DNA of 16,986 bases from JAZMZS01 sp045586105 (GTDB lineage: Bacteria > Bacillota > Clostridia > Oscillospirales > CAG-272), in the NCBI GenBank assembly GCA_045586105.1, contig JAZMZS010000099.1:1-16986 (forward strand), in the 5' to 3' direction. The notes beneath the pieces were generated by a model. That model searched no databases and had not been told where the DNA came from. It saw nothing but the letters and a program-made list of their open reading frames with translations. Numbering within the stretch: the stretch's first letter is position 1; each line of letters starts with the position of its first letter. Positions 7,020 through 13,561 of the stretch are shown in pieces. The translations under genes were made by a program, and so were the position numbers.

Positions 7020-8045
7020 TTACGCCTCCTTTTTCTTCTTCTTTTTGAAGAGGACCCCGATCACTCCCGCTACCGTTCCCGCTCCGTACACGATATGCAT
7101 CAGCGGAAATACGAGAGGAAGCAGAAGATGAGCGGCGGAGGGCTTCTCGGCATCGATCACAGCTTTGATGGAAAATGCAAGATCACATGCGAGATACAGG
7201 CTCCACATCAGAGCACCCGCTATCCCCAGTCCGAAGAATGAGAGTATGACACACAGCACGCTTGAAAGCAGAAATGCCATGGGAACGAAATGCAAAACAG
7301 ACAGGCATGCGGGACAGCACCCGAGAGTATATCCGACCCAATAGCCGTTGAGGTTCTTCTGCCTGAGCATTTTCCCGAGTGTCGGGCGGATCTGCTGCTT
7401 TGATCTGATCCGCGGCTCGAAGCATATCTTATAGCCCTCGTTTATGACCCTGCGGTTATATTCGTTGTCCTCGGTACGCCACAGATCCTCGTTGAAGAGC
7501 CCTACCTTCTCGACCACCTCGCGTCTGTACGCCGCATGGAAAACGCTGTCCACGTAGCGTCTGCCGTGATCTGTGCGGTAGTTGGCAGCAGAAGCACCGA
7601 AGCGCGACTGCTCCGCCGAGAGAAGCATCCCCGAGAGGGCATCCTTCTTCGGAGAATATGTCGGGCGGACACCTCCGCATACGTTTTCGGGTCCGTCGCC
7701 GTGAGAGCCCTCGAGGCAGGCAACAGTCTCCTTGAGAAAATCGGGATCTATAGAGGCGTGCGCATCTATTCGTACGATGCAGTCACCCGCAAAGGAGGAA
7801 AAACCGAGATTCAGCCCGGATGCGAGAACCGAGGAGCTGTTGTGCAATACCTTTATATCATGGTATTCGCCGATGTGCTTTTGCCGGAACTGCTCGAGCA
7901 GTCCGAGCGTTCCGTCTTTTGAGCTGTTGTCGACGAATATCAGCTCGGTAGAAGAATGAGGATAGGTCTGCGCGGTAATATCTTCGAGGATCTCATGGAG
8001 AGTGCTTTCCTCATTATATGCTACCATACATACAGAAATCAGCAT
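7020..8045 (-). CDS. GT2 glycosyltransferase with C-terminal membrane segments
   Basis: A 341-aa family-2 glycosyltransferase similar in layout to succinoglycan ExoA. The GT-A domain shows ISVCMVAYNEE (3-13), FVDNSSKDGT (37-46), the metal-binding DxD-like RIDAHASID (92-100), and the TED acceptor/base region (191-193, in WRTEDNEYNRR). About two or three hydrophobic segments follow (about 250-275, 277-295 and 305-331), then a Lys-rich tail, so the enzyme is membrane-anchored with its active site in the cytoplasm. The start is set at 8045 because AAAGGA lies 9 nt upstream; a longer frame to 8144 would read through the promoter. As the first gene of the operon it probably builds the lipid-linked glycan modified by LicD/TarIJ. 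The sugar specificity is unknown. Confidence 0.9.
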   Translation of the reverse strand: MLISVCMVAYNEESTLHEILEDITAQTYPHSSTELIFVDNSSKDGTLGLLEQFRQKHIGEYHDIKVLHNSSSVLASGLNLGFSSFAGDCIVRIDAHASIDPDFLKETVACLEGSHGDGPENVCGGVRPTYSPKKDALSGMLLSAEQSRFGASAANYRTDHGRRYVDSVFHAAYRREVVEKVGLFNEDLWRTEDNEYNRRVINEGYKICFEPRIRSKQQIRPTLGKMLRQKNLNGYWVGYTLGCCPACLSVLHFVPMAFLLSSVLCVILSFFGLGIAGALMWSLYLACDLAFSIKAVIDAEKPSAAHLLLPLVFPLMHIVYGAGTVAGVIGVLFKKKKKKEA

Positions 8046-8109
8046 AATAGTATCCTTTCGTTTGAAAAAACAAAGAGGCATAATATCCGAATATACTTTC
8101 ATAAGGTAC

Positions 8110-8138
8110 ATTATACAACAATAATCTAAAAAAATCAA
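8110..8138 (-). promoter_or_regulatory. Promoter of the surface-polymer operon
   Basis: On the minus strand -35 TTGATT (8133-8138), a 17-bp spacer and a perfect -10 TATAAT (8110-8115) predict a start near 8103. That leaves about 58 nt of leader before the GT2 gene. The -35 lies inside an 18-bp segment that recurs at 12733-12750. Confidence 0.82.
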
Positions 8139-8211
8139 GAACAAAGCGTTAATTGTATATGCACGCCGGCAAGCTGTCTATAGTAGTATATGCAAAAGCA
8201 GTGCCAAAAAT

Positions 8212-8248
8212 AAAGGATACGCTCCCGCAGACGGAAAACGTATCCTTT
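8212..8248 (-). terminator. Intrinsic terminator after the tyrS-hydrolase operon
   Basis: A perfect 10-bp stem (AAAGGATACG at 8212-8221 with CGTATCCTTT at 8239-8248) has a 17-nt loop. On the minus strand it is followed by TTTATTTTT, just 6 bp beyond the hydrolase stop. The plus-strand side also has a T-run, so it may be bidirectional. Confidence 0.85.
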
Positions 8249-8254
8249 TTTGAA

Positions 8255-9004
8255 TTATTTTGCTTTGTTTACAGACGAAATTATGAAGCTCTCGAACTGC
8301 GCATGAGCCTCGGGTGTCAGATCGCAATGACCTCTCTCGGGGATCGTGTAAAATTCGGTGTGAACACGTTTTCCCAGCGCCGAGACGAGCTTTCTTGAAT
8401 GCGCATCAATGTTTACCGCGCGGTCGCACTCGCAGTGGAATATGAAGTAATCCGCAGAGGGAAGCTTATCTGCAAGGTGGAGAGGCGAATGAGCCGAAAG
8501 CGCCTCGTCGAGGGTCATGCCCGAATTTCTGTATGCACTGTAGAAGGTGCGCGGAAGATCGGGACGCTCGGTAAAGTGAAAGGGAACGTCACACACGGGG
8601 CAGTTTACCACGCATGCTGCGGGGGTGCGCTTTGCATAAGCCATGTAGGTGAGCGCACACATTCCGCCCATTGATCCGCCCGTAGAGATTATCGGAATAT
8701 CCTCTCCGAGCGAGAGCTCACCGATCATTGCATCGATTACGGCATCGGTCGTCTCGACCGCCTCCGCGTTCATCCAGTTCCAGGGATTGAGGTAGGGAAC
8801 GAAGAATACTATCCCCTCCTCAGCGAGCCTTTTTGCACGCTCTACGGTAGGACGAAGAGCCTCGATCGGAGCCTCGTCGTTGATCATAGCGGCGGCGCCC
8901 AGCCCTCTGAACGCGACCGCAATTCCCTTTATCTCACCCTTGATGTGCTTGAGATTGGTGTATGCATAATAATTGAGCTTGTCATATGTTATCTCACAGT
9001 ACAT
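8255..9004 (-). CDS. Alpha/beta hydrolase (prolyl-oligopeptidase/esterase type)
   Basis: A 249-aa serine hydrolase of the alpha/beta fold. The nucleophile elbow GGSMGG (109-114) puts the serine at 111; D194 (CECDRAV) and H226 (PERGHCDL) complete a plausible triad. There is no signal peptide, so it is cytoplasmic. It may be an esterase, acyl-peptidase or carbohydrate deacetylase; the substrate is not identifiable. It starts 19 bp after tyrS with GGAGG 8 nt upstream and ends at a strong terminator. It is therefore the second gene of the T-box-controlled tyrS transcript and should rise when charged tRNA-Tyr is low. Confidence 0.85.
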   Translation of the reverse strand: MYCEITYDKLNYYAYTNLKHIKGEIKGIAVAFRGLGAAAMINDEAPIEALRPTVERAKRLAEEGIVFFVPYLNPWNWMNAEAVETTDAVIDAMIGELSLGEDIPIISTGGSMGGMCALTYMAYAKRTPAACVVNCPVCDVPFHFTERPDLPRTFYSAYRNSGMTLDEALSAHSPLHLADKLPSADYFIFHCECDRAVNIDAHSRKLVSALGKRVHTEFYTIPERGHCDLTPEAHAQFESFIISSVNKAK

Positions 9005-9023
9005 ATCAGTACCTCCGATATTT

Positions 9024-10247
9024 TTATGCCAGCGTTGCCTTGTGGAAGGTCTTCTTGCCCTTTCTTATCTTGACGCCCTCGGAAAGCATATCGGAGCTGA
9101 TGCTCATGTATACGTCGGTGACCTTTTCGTCATTTACAAATACACCGCCGCCCGCAATAAGACGTCTTGCCTCACTCTTCGAGGGGGTAAGTCCGCATGC
9201 AATGAGAAGATCCATCACGCCGATAGCACCGTCGGTAAGAGCATCGGCTGCAATTTCGGTGGTGGGCATATTCTCGTCGGATGCGCCCGCTCCGAACAGA
9301 GCACGGGAAGCCTCCTTTGCCTTGTCTGCCTCCTCCTTGCCGTGTACCATTTCGGTAAGCTCGTATGCGAGGATCTCCTTTGCTTCGTTTAACTGTGCGC
9401 CCTCCCAGGTGTCCATTGCATTTATCTGCTCTATGGGAAGGAAGGTAAGCATACGGATGCACTTGAGTACGTCCGCATCCGCTACGTTACGCCAGTACTG
9501 GTAGAACTCGTAGGGAGTGGTCTTCTCTGCATCGAGCCAGACTGCGTTTCCTGCGGTCTTGCCCATCTTCTTGCCCTGCGAATCTGTGAGCAGGGTGATC
9601 GTCATGCAGTGAGCGTCACGTCCGAGCTTCTTTCTGATAAGCTCGGTTCCGCCGAGCATGTTTGACCACTGATCGTCTCCGCCGAACTGCATGTTACAGC
9701 CGTATTCCTTGAAGAGGTGGTAGAAGTCGTAGGACTGCATGATCATGTAGTTGAATTCAAGGAAGGACAGACCCTTTTCCATTCTCTGCTTGTAGCACTC
9801 GGCTCTGAGCATGTTGTTTACCGAGAAGCAGGCACCGACCTCGCGGAGCATCTCGACGTAGTTGAGCCCGAGCAGCCAGTCGGCGTTGTTGATCATCATC
9901 GCCTTGCCCTCGCCAAACTCGATGAATCTCTCCATCTGACGCTTGAAGCACTCGGCGTTGTGGTCGATGTCCTCCTTTGTGAGCATCTTTCTCATGTCGG
10001 TACGTCCCGAGGGGTCGCCGATCATGGTGGTGCCTCCGCCGATAAGAGCGATAGGCTTGTTTCCTGCCATCTGCAGACGCTTCATAAGGGTCAGCGCCAT
10101 GAAGTGTCCTGCGGTAAGGCTGTCGGCAGTACAGTCAAAGCCGATGTAGAATACAGCCTTTCCTCCGTTTATCATTTCTCTGATGTGTTCTTCGTTCGTT
10201 GTCTGCGCAATAAGACCGCGAGCAACGAGCTCTTCGTAGATCTGCAT
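9024..10247 (-). CDS. tyrS: Tyrosyl-tRNA synthetase
   Basis: A 407-aa class I synthetase that attaches tyrosine to tRNA-Tyr. The N-terminal Rossmann domain has FDCTADSLTAGH (37-48) as its HIGH-like motif, and FNYMIMQSYDF (165-175) and QFGGDDQW (187-194) form the tyrosine pocket. The KMSKS loop is KMGKT (227-231), the KxGKT variant usual in bacterial TyrS. An S4 RNA-binding domain occupies about 347-407. The length is typical. The start has AAAGGAG 7 nt upstream. Expression is controlled by the Tyr T-box leader directly upstream. Confidence 0.97.
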   Translation of the reverse strand: MQIYEELVARGLIAQTTNEEHIREMINGGKAVFYIGFDCTADSLTAGHFMALTLMKRLQMAGNKPIALIGGGTTMIGDPSGRTDMRKMLTKEDIDHNAECFKRQMERFIEFGEGKAMMINNADWLLGLNYVEMLREVGACFSVNNMLRAECYKQRMEKGLSFLEFNYMIMQSYDFYHLFKEYGCNMQFGGDDQWSNMLGGTELIRKKLGRDAHCMTITLLTDSQGKKMGKTAGNAVWLDAEKTTPYEFYQYWRNVADADVLKCIRMLTFLPIEQINAMDTWEGAQLNEAKEILAYELTEMVHGKEEADKAKEASRALFGAGASDENMPTTEIAADALTDGAIGVMDLLIACGLTPSKSEARRLIAGGGVFVNDEKVTDVYMSISSDMLSEGVKIRKGKKTFHKATLA

Positions 10248-10290
10248 TTTGTTTCTCCTTTATTTAAGCTGCTTTTTTGATTTTGAAAAT

Positions 10291-10322
10291 AAAAAATCCC
10301 CCGCAGATATCTCTGCAGAGGG
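10291..10322 (-). terminator. Regulated T-box terminator
   Basis: CCCTC (10318-10322) pairs with GGGGG (10298-10302, including a G-U pair), and the stem continues through GCAGA/TCTGC with one bulged base around a GATA loop. A TTTTTT tract (10291-10296) follows. It forms when tRNA-Tyr is charged. Confidence 0.87.
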
Positions 10323-10552
10323 CGAATCAACGCGGTACCACCTCATGCTTGAGCATTCCTCGCGGAAGGCTCCTCGGCGAGTCGGAGACTCAAGCTGTAA
10401 CGGGCGTACCCGTCCGTCCCTACCGAATTTCAGGACAGCCGCTCCCGAGTGTACTTCACGTATACCGCCCTCGGACTTTCACCTGCCGTCCGCTCTCTGT
10501 ATCGGCACCTTATACGTTACTCTCTCGATCATTGCGTTTTTTTGCTGATGCT
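10291..10552 (-). ncRNA. Tyrosine T-box riboswitch leader
   Basis: The minus-strand leader carries the hallmark T-box sequence AGGTGGTACCGCG (10331-10343), whose bulge pairs with uncharged tRNA acceptor ends. A long structured Stem I region lies upstream, with an AGAGAG/GAGTAACG segment on its 5' side. A UAC tyrosine codon at 10451-10453, in the context GAAGTACACTC, is the best specifier. The leader ends in a terminator whose stem competes with the antiterminator. It controls tyrS by sensing tRNA-Tyr charging. Confidence 0.92.
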
Positions 10553-10558
10553 ATTCGT

Positions 10559-10587
10559 ATCATAACATATTTTTTTCGATATGTAAA
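10559..10587 (-). promoter_or_regulatory. Promoter of T-box/tyrS
   Basis: On the minus strand -35 TTTACA (10582-10587), a 17-bp spacer and -10 TATGAT (10559-10564) place the start near 10552, at the front of the T-box leader. Confidence 0.8.
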
Positions 10588-10648
10588 GAGAAAAAAGAAA
10601 AAACATTCTAATTTATATGCCTGTGATTTAATAATAATGTACAAAATA

Positions 10649-10677
10649 TTGACAAACTGGGGTTTTGGATGTATAAT
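10649..10677 (+). promoter_or_regulatory. Promoter of the dockerin-LRR gene
   Basis: Perfect -35 TTGACA (10649-10654) and -10 TATAAT (10672-10677) boxes are 17 bp apart. The start is near 10684, about 52 nt before the ATG. Strength close to consensus suggests substantial expression. Confidence 0.88.
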
Positions 10678-10735
10678 GTACACAATAGGCGTATTAAACT
10701 GTACAATAAATATCATTTTATAGGGAGAAAAACCG

Positions 10736-11740
10736 ATGAAAAAAAGTTTTGGATTGGTTCTGACAGCATTGACGGCAGTGCTCTTTTGTTGTGCTGTGCT
10801 TGCATTCTGCGTTTCCGCAGAGGAGAGCGAAGTGCTTACATACGGAGATCTCAGCTACAAGCTGACCGAGCGCGGCGAGGCAGTGATAGTCGATTGCGCC
10901 GATACCGCGAGCGGAGAGCTTGTGCTTCCTGTTGATATCGGTGGAAAGGTAATTGTAGAAATAGCCGACGGCGCATTTGAAGGCTGCAGCGCCCTTGAGA
11001 GCGTTTTTGCGGGCGAGGTAATAAATGTTATCGGCGCGCGCGCATTTGCAGACTGTACCTCTCTTAAGAAGGTCGTCATCGGCGACGAGGTGCGCACTAT
11101 CGGCAACGAAGCCTTTGAAGGCTGCAGCGCGCTTGAGGAGCTTGAGCTCAGCGCCAAGCTCGGCGAGATCGGAGCACATGCGTTTGACGGCTGCGAAAAG
11201 CTCGGTGAGATCGTCATTCCCGATGGAGTTAGCAGCATCGGCGAGTACGCATTCTTCAGATGCAGCTCGGCAAAGAAGCTTCAGCTCGGCATCGGAGTAA
11301 AGAGCATCGGCGCTCACGCCTTTGATTCCTGTAAGGGTCTTGAGAGCCTGTTCGTGTCCTACGGAATAGAGACTATAGGAGATTTTGCATTCAATCTTTG
11401 CAGCTCTCTCGCTGACATAACACTTCCCGCAGGGGATATCACCTTCGGTGAAAATACATTCAGAAACTGTAATTCGATAAAGGGCGTGTGCGTGCCCGAG
11501 GGCTCGTCGGCTTACGAATATGCGAGCAGACTTTCCTTCCCCGTTGACGTGCTGACAGAGGATGTTGACGGCGACGGAGCGCTCACCAATGCCGATGTAA
11601 CCGTTCTCATACGTCATCTGGCAGGATTTGACGTGCTTGAGGGTGCTAACCCGCTCAAGTATGACGTGTATACCGACGGAAGATTGAATAACAGAGACGT
11701 TCTGTACTGCATACAGAGCCTTGCAGGCTGGCACGACTGA
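10736..11740 (+). CDS. Secreted BspA-like leucine-rich-repeat protein with dockerin
   Basis: A 334-aa exported protein. A signal peptide (charged KK, hydrophobic 5-25, VSA before a likely cleavage after A28) is followed by a short N-terminal domain. Eight LRR_5/BspA-type repeats of about 23 residues (about 73-252) each carry an AF..C or TF..C core: AFEGC, AFADC, AFEGC, AFDGC, AFFRC, AFDSC, AFNLC, TFRNC. A type I dockerin-like module (about 275-332) shows EF-hand loop 1 with D276, D278, D280 and D287, and a more degenerate loop 2 with D310, D314 and D321. Dockerins bind cohesins, so it probably docks onto a scaffoldin or surface cohesin. AGGGAG at 10722-10727 precedes the ATG. It is monocistronic. 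The ligand of the LRR domain is unknown. Confidence 0.9.
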   Translation: MKKSFGLVLTALTAVLFCCAVLAFCVSAEESEVLTYGDLSYKLTERGEAVIVDCADTASGELVLPVDIGGKVIVEIADGAFEGCSALESVFAGEVINVIGARAFADCTSLKKVVIGDEVRTIGNEAFEGCSALEELELSAKLGEIGAHAFDGCEKLGEIVIPDGVSSIGEYAFFRCSSAKKLQLGIGVKSIGAHAFDSCKGLESLFVSYGIETIGDFAFNLCSSLADITLPAGDITFGENTFRNCNSIKGVCVPEGSSAYEYASRLSFPVDVLTEDVDGDGALTNADVTVLIRHLAGFDVLEGANPLKYDVYTDGRLNNRDVLYCIQSLAGWHD

Positions 11741-11775
11741 TACCGCCTGCCCCCGATTTTGACATCATCATTCAC

Positions 11776-11826
11776 ATAACAAAGAAGAGAAGCGGGCCGC
11801 TGTGCGGTGCTTCTCTTCTTTGTTAT
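11776..11826. terminator. Bidirectional hairpin terminator between convergent genes
   Basis: An 18-bp perfect stem (11776-11793 with 11809-11826) encloses a 15-nt loop that itself contains a CCGC/GCGG pairing. It lies 35 bp past the dockerin gene. Its distal arm includes the stop codon of the convergent acetyltransferase gene. There is no long U-tract on either side, but the stem is very stable. Confidence 0.75.
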
Positions 11827-12431
11827 TGTGTGTATAGTTGCGAACATAATGTGTTTGATGCGCTTTGTTGCAGTACATAGAACATAGGAATACAATTCTT
11901 TACATATGGCTTTTCGTCTCTGTTCATATAGCTGTAGAATTCAACAAAGTCACATCTCTTATAGAAATTTTTCGCTTTAGGGACCGCATATAGACAAATA
12001 TGGGTCGCTCCGACGATTGTTGATGCAATATTCTTTATTTGTTCGATCATGTAAAGAAACAATGCATTGCTTAACGTATCGTATCTGCCGGAATCGTTGT
12101 CCAAGGTTATGCTTCTGTATCTTTCGTCAACGGCAAAAAAGTCGATCTCTATTGCGGGAATCGTACTGTTGTAAGGTTTGTTTTCGTCATCCTCTTCGTA
12201 TTCTGTAATTGATATGCCGGTACAGCATATAGAACAAAATGCTATAACAGTTTTGTTTTCTTCATCAACGAACAGATATGTAACGTCTTTTTTGGATTTT
12301 ATGCTTTTATATCCGGCAAAGTCTCTTATGGTTGCGTTCTCGCACTTGAATTCACTTAGTATTTGTGTGTCATTGGGGTCGACTTTTCTGAATGATATCG
12401 AATACTCAAGTCCGTAATTATGTTCTATCAT
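11823..12431 (-). CDS. GNAT-like acetyltransferase (possible toxin)
   Basis: A 202-aa protein with a GNAT-type pattern: beta-4 strand IPAIEIDFFAVDERYR (91-106), a helix rich in hydrophobics (119-138), and the typical end GATHICLYAVPKAKNFYKRCDF (141-162). GNAT enzymes transfer an acetyl group from acetyl-CoA to amines. The usual R/Q-x-x-G-x-G/A loop after beta-4 is replaced by a Asp/Ser-rich insertion (about 107-118), so activity and substrate are uncertain. It overlaps the upstream 71-aa gene by 14 nt and has no good ribosome-binding site, implying coupled translation. The gene is distinctly AT-rich compared with its neighbours. It may be the toxin of a GNAT-type toxin-antitoxin pair, or an ordinary acetyltransferase. 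Confidence 0.72.
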   Translation of the reverse strand: MIEHNYGLEYSISFRKVDPNDTQILSEFKCENATIRDFAGYKSIKSKKDVTYLFVDEENKTVIAFCSICCTGISITEYEEDDENKPYNSTIPAIEIDFFAVDERYRSITLDNDSGRYDTLSNALFLYMIEQIKNIASTIVGATHICLYAVPKAKNFYKRCDFVEFYSYMNRDEKPYVKNCIPMFYVLQQSASNTLCSQLYTQ

Positions 12432-12633
12432 TAGAGGTTGAATTGTATTCGATCGTTACTATCTTTGATAATTTGAGAACAGCTTCATTGGCTTTTTCTC
12501 TGTTTTTTTGGTTTGCTGCAACACTTTTGAACAATTGGATCCGGTCTTTGCCTACACAAAACATTTTATCACAATCAGCAGTTAATACAGCCATTTTGTT
12601 TACCGTTGTGCTTTCTTCTTTTTTATCATTCAT
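12418..12633 (-). CDS. Small 71-aa protein, candidate antitoxin
   Basis: I do not recognise this protein. It is 71 aa with a charged N-terminus (MNDKKEES), a middle FCVGKDRIQLFKS segment (25-37), and an amphipathic helix-like stretch rich in Lys and Glu (about 42-58). The ATG at 12633 is preferred over the TTG just upstream because GGTGAG stands 5 nt before it. It precedes and overlaps the GNAT-like gene by 14 nt, the usual order and coupling of an antitoxin with a GNAT toxin. The DNA is AT-rich. Function is inferred only from size and arrangement. Confidence 0.62.
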   Translation of the reverse strand: MNDKKEESTTVNKMAVLTADCDKMFCVGKDRIQLFKSVAANQKNREKANEAVLKLSKIVTIEYNSTSNDRT

Positions 12634-12706
12634 CAAATCTCACCGGCCTTTTTGCTTTTTATATCAAGAAAACAGCAAAAAAACGTTGGAATTTTTCGCC
12701 CTTACA

Positions 12707-12734
12707 ATTTTATTGATAGCATAGAATAGATCAA
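12707..12734 (-). promoter_or_regulatory. Candidate promoter of the 71-aa/GNAT pair
   Basis: On the minus strand -35 TTGATC (12729-12734), a 16-bp spacer and -10 TAAAAT (12707-12712) would start transcription about 67 nt before the 71-aa ORF. It is the best match in an AT-rich gap, so chance resemblance is possible; read-through from murI is the alternative. Confidence 0.35.
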
Positions 12735-12778
12735 AATCAAGAGCAAAGCGGAAGTTTGATCAAAATTTTCAGTAATAC

Positions 12779-13561
12779 CTATTCGCCTATCCTTACCGTG
12801 TGTACCTTCGGGACGGTGTCGGTGCCGAGGAATATCCTTGCCACAGCCTCGAAGGTTGCTGGGCTGTCGGATACGTAAATATCGCACCTGCCCGAGCCTC
12901 CCGTTGCCATAGCCTCGCGCGCAAGCTCCTTTGCCGCCGCGCTTCCGCTGTTGACAAGTGTCACGCCGCTGCCGAGGTACGCGCCTATGTGGTTTGCGAT
13001 TATCGGGAAATGAGTACAGCCGAGTATCAGCACGTCCGCGCCGAATTCCTTGATACCTGCGAGGTATTCCTCGACTGCAAGTGCCGTCAGAGCGCATCCG
13101 TCGGAGATAAATCCGTTCTCTACCAGAGGCACGAAGAGAGGACAGGCGACCTCCATTACCTCGGCTTCCGGATCAAGCGCCGCTATCTCACGGGCGAAGG
13201 CACCGCTCGATATCGTAGCGCCTGTTCCGATAACGCCTATTTTCTTGTTTTGGGTCGCGGCGACCGCTTCGGCAGCCGCGGGCTTGACGACGCCGGTGAC
13301 CTTGACGGAGTAGTTTCCTTCAATTACGGGCAGAGCTACAGAGCTTACGGTACCGCATGCGGCAAGTATACGCTCAGCGCCCTTTGAGAGGAGAAGCTTT
13401 ATGTCCTCGTCGGCATAACGGTAGAGTATCTCTTTTGAACGTGTGCCGTAAGGAACTCTGCCTGTGTCGCCGAAGTATACGATGTCACACTCGGGACAGA
13501 GCTCTCTCAGCTCCTTCAGAGCCGTCAGCCCTCCGAGTCCGCTGTCAAATATTCCGATCAT
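12779..13561 (-). CDS. murI: Glutamate racemase
   Basis: A 260-aa cofactor-independent racemase that converts L-glutamate to D-glutamate for peptidoglycan. IGIFDSGLGG (2-11) contains the active-site D6/S7, and GDTGRVPYGTRS (31-42) follows. The two catalytic cysteines are C69 (AACGTVSS) and C182 (GCTHFPI). The residue after C69 is Gly rather than the usual Asn of the CNT motif, a variant whose effect I cannot judge. Its start overlaps the ddl stop by 4 nt (ATGA). Cytoplasmic. Confidence 0.95.
   Translation of the reverse strand: MIGIFDSGLGGLTALKELRELCPECDIVYFGDTGRVPYGTRSKEILYRYADEDIKLLLSKGAERILAACGTVSSVALPVIEGNYSVKVTGVVKPAAAEAVAATQNKKIGVIGTGATISSGAFAREIAALDPEAEVMEVACPLFVPLVENGFISDGCALTALAVEEYLAGIKEFGADVLILGCTHFPIIANHIGAYLGSGVTLVNSGSAAAKELAREAMATGGSGRCDIYVSDSPATFEAVARIFLGTDTVPKVHTVRIGE

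Noticed and set aside
8046..8144. N-terminal extension of the GT2 gene
   Set aside because: It would cover the operon promoter, and the ATG at 8045 has a good ribosome-binding site directly before the canonical GT2 start.
10277..10723. 148-aa plus-strand frame opposite the T-box
   Set aside because: It is the reverse complement of a structured RNA leader and the tyrS promoter; no domain or ribosome-binding site.
10973..11480. Repeated DNA units considered as a possible CRISPR or tandem array
   Set aside because: The similar segments (such as GAAGGCTGCAGCGC) are in-frame LRR codons of the dockerin protein, with no spacer structure.
10718..11734. 338-aa open frame antisense to the dockerin gene
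   Set aside because: It mirrors a real gene with clear signal peptide, LRR and dockerin motifs. The antisense product has no recognisable domain and the frame is open because of codon bias.
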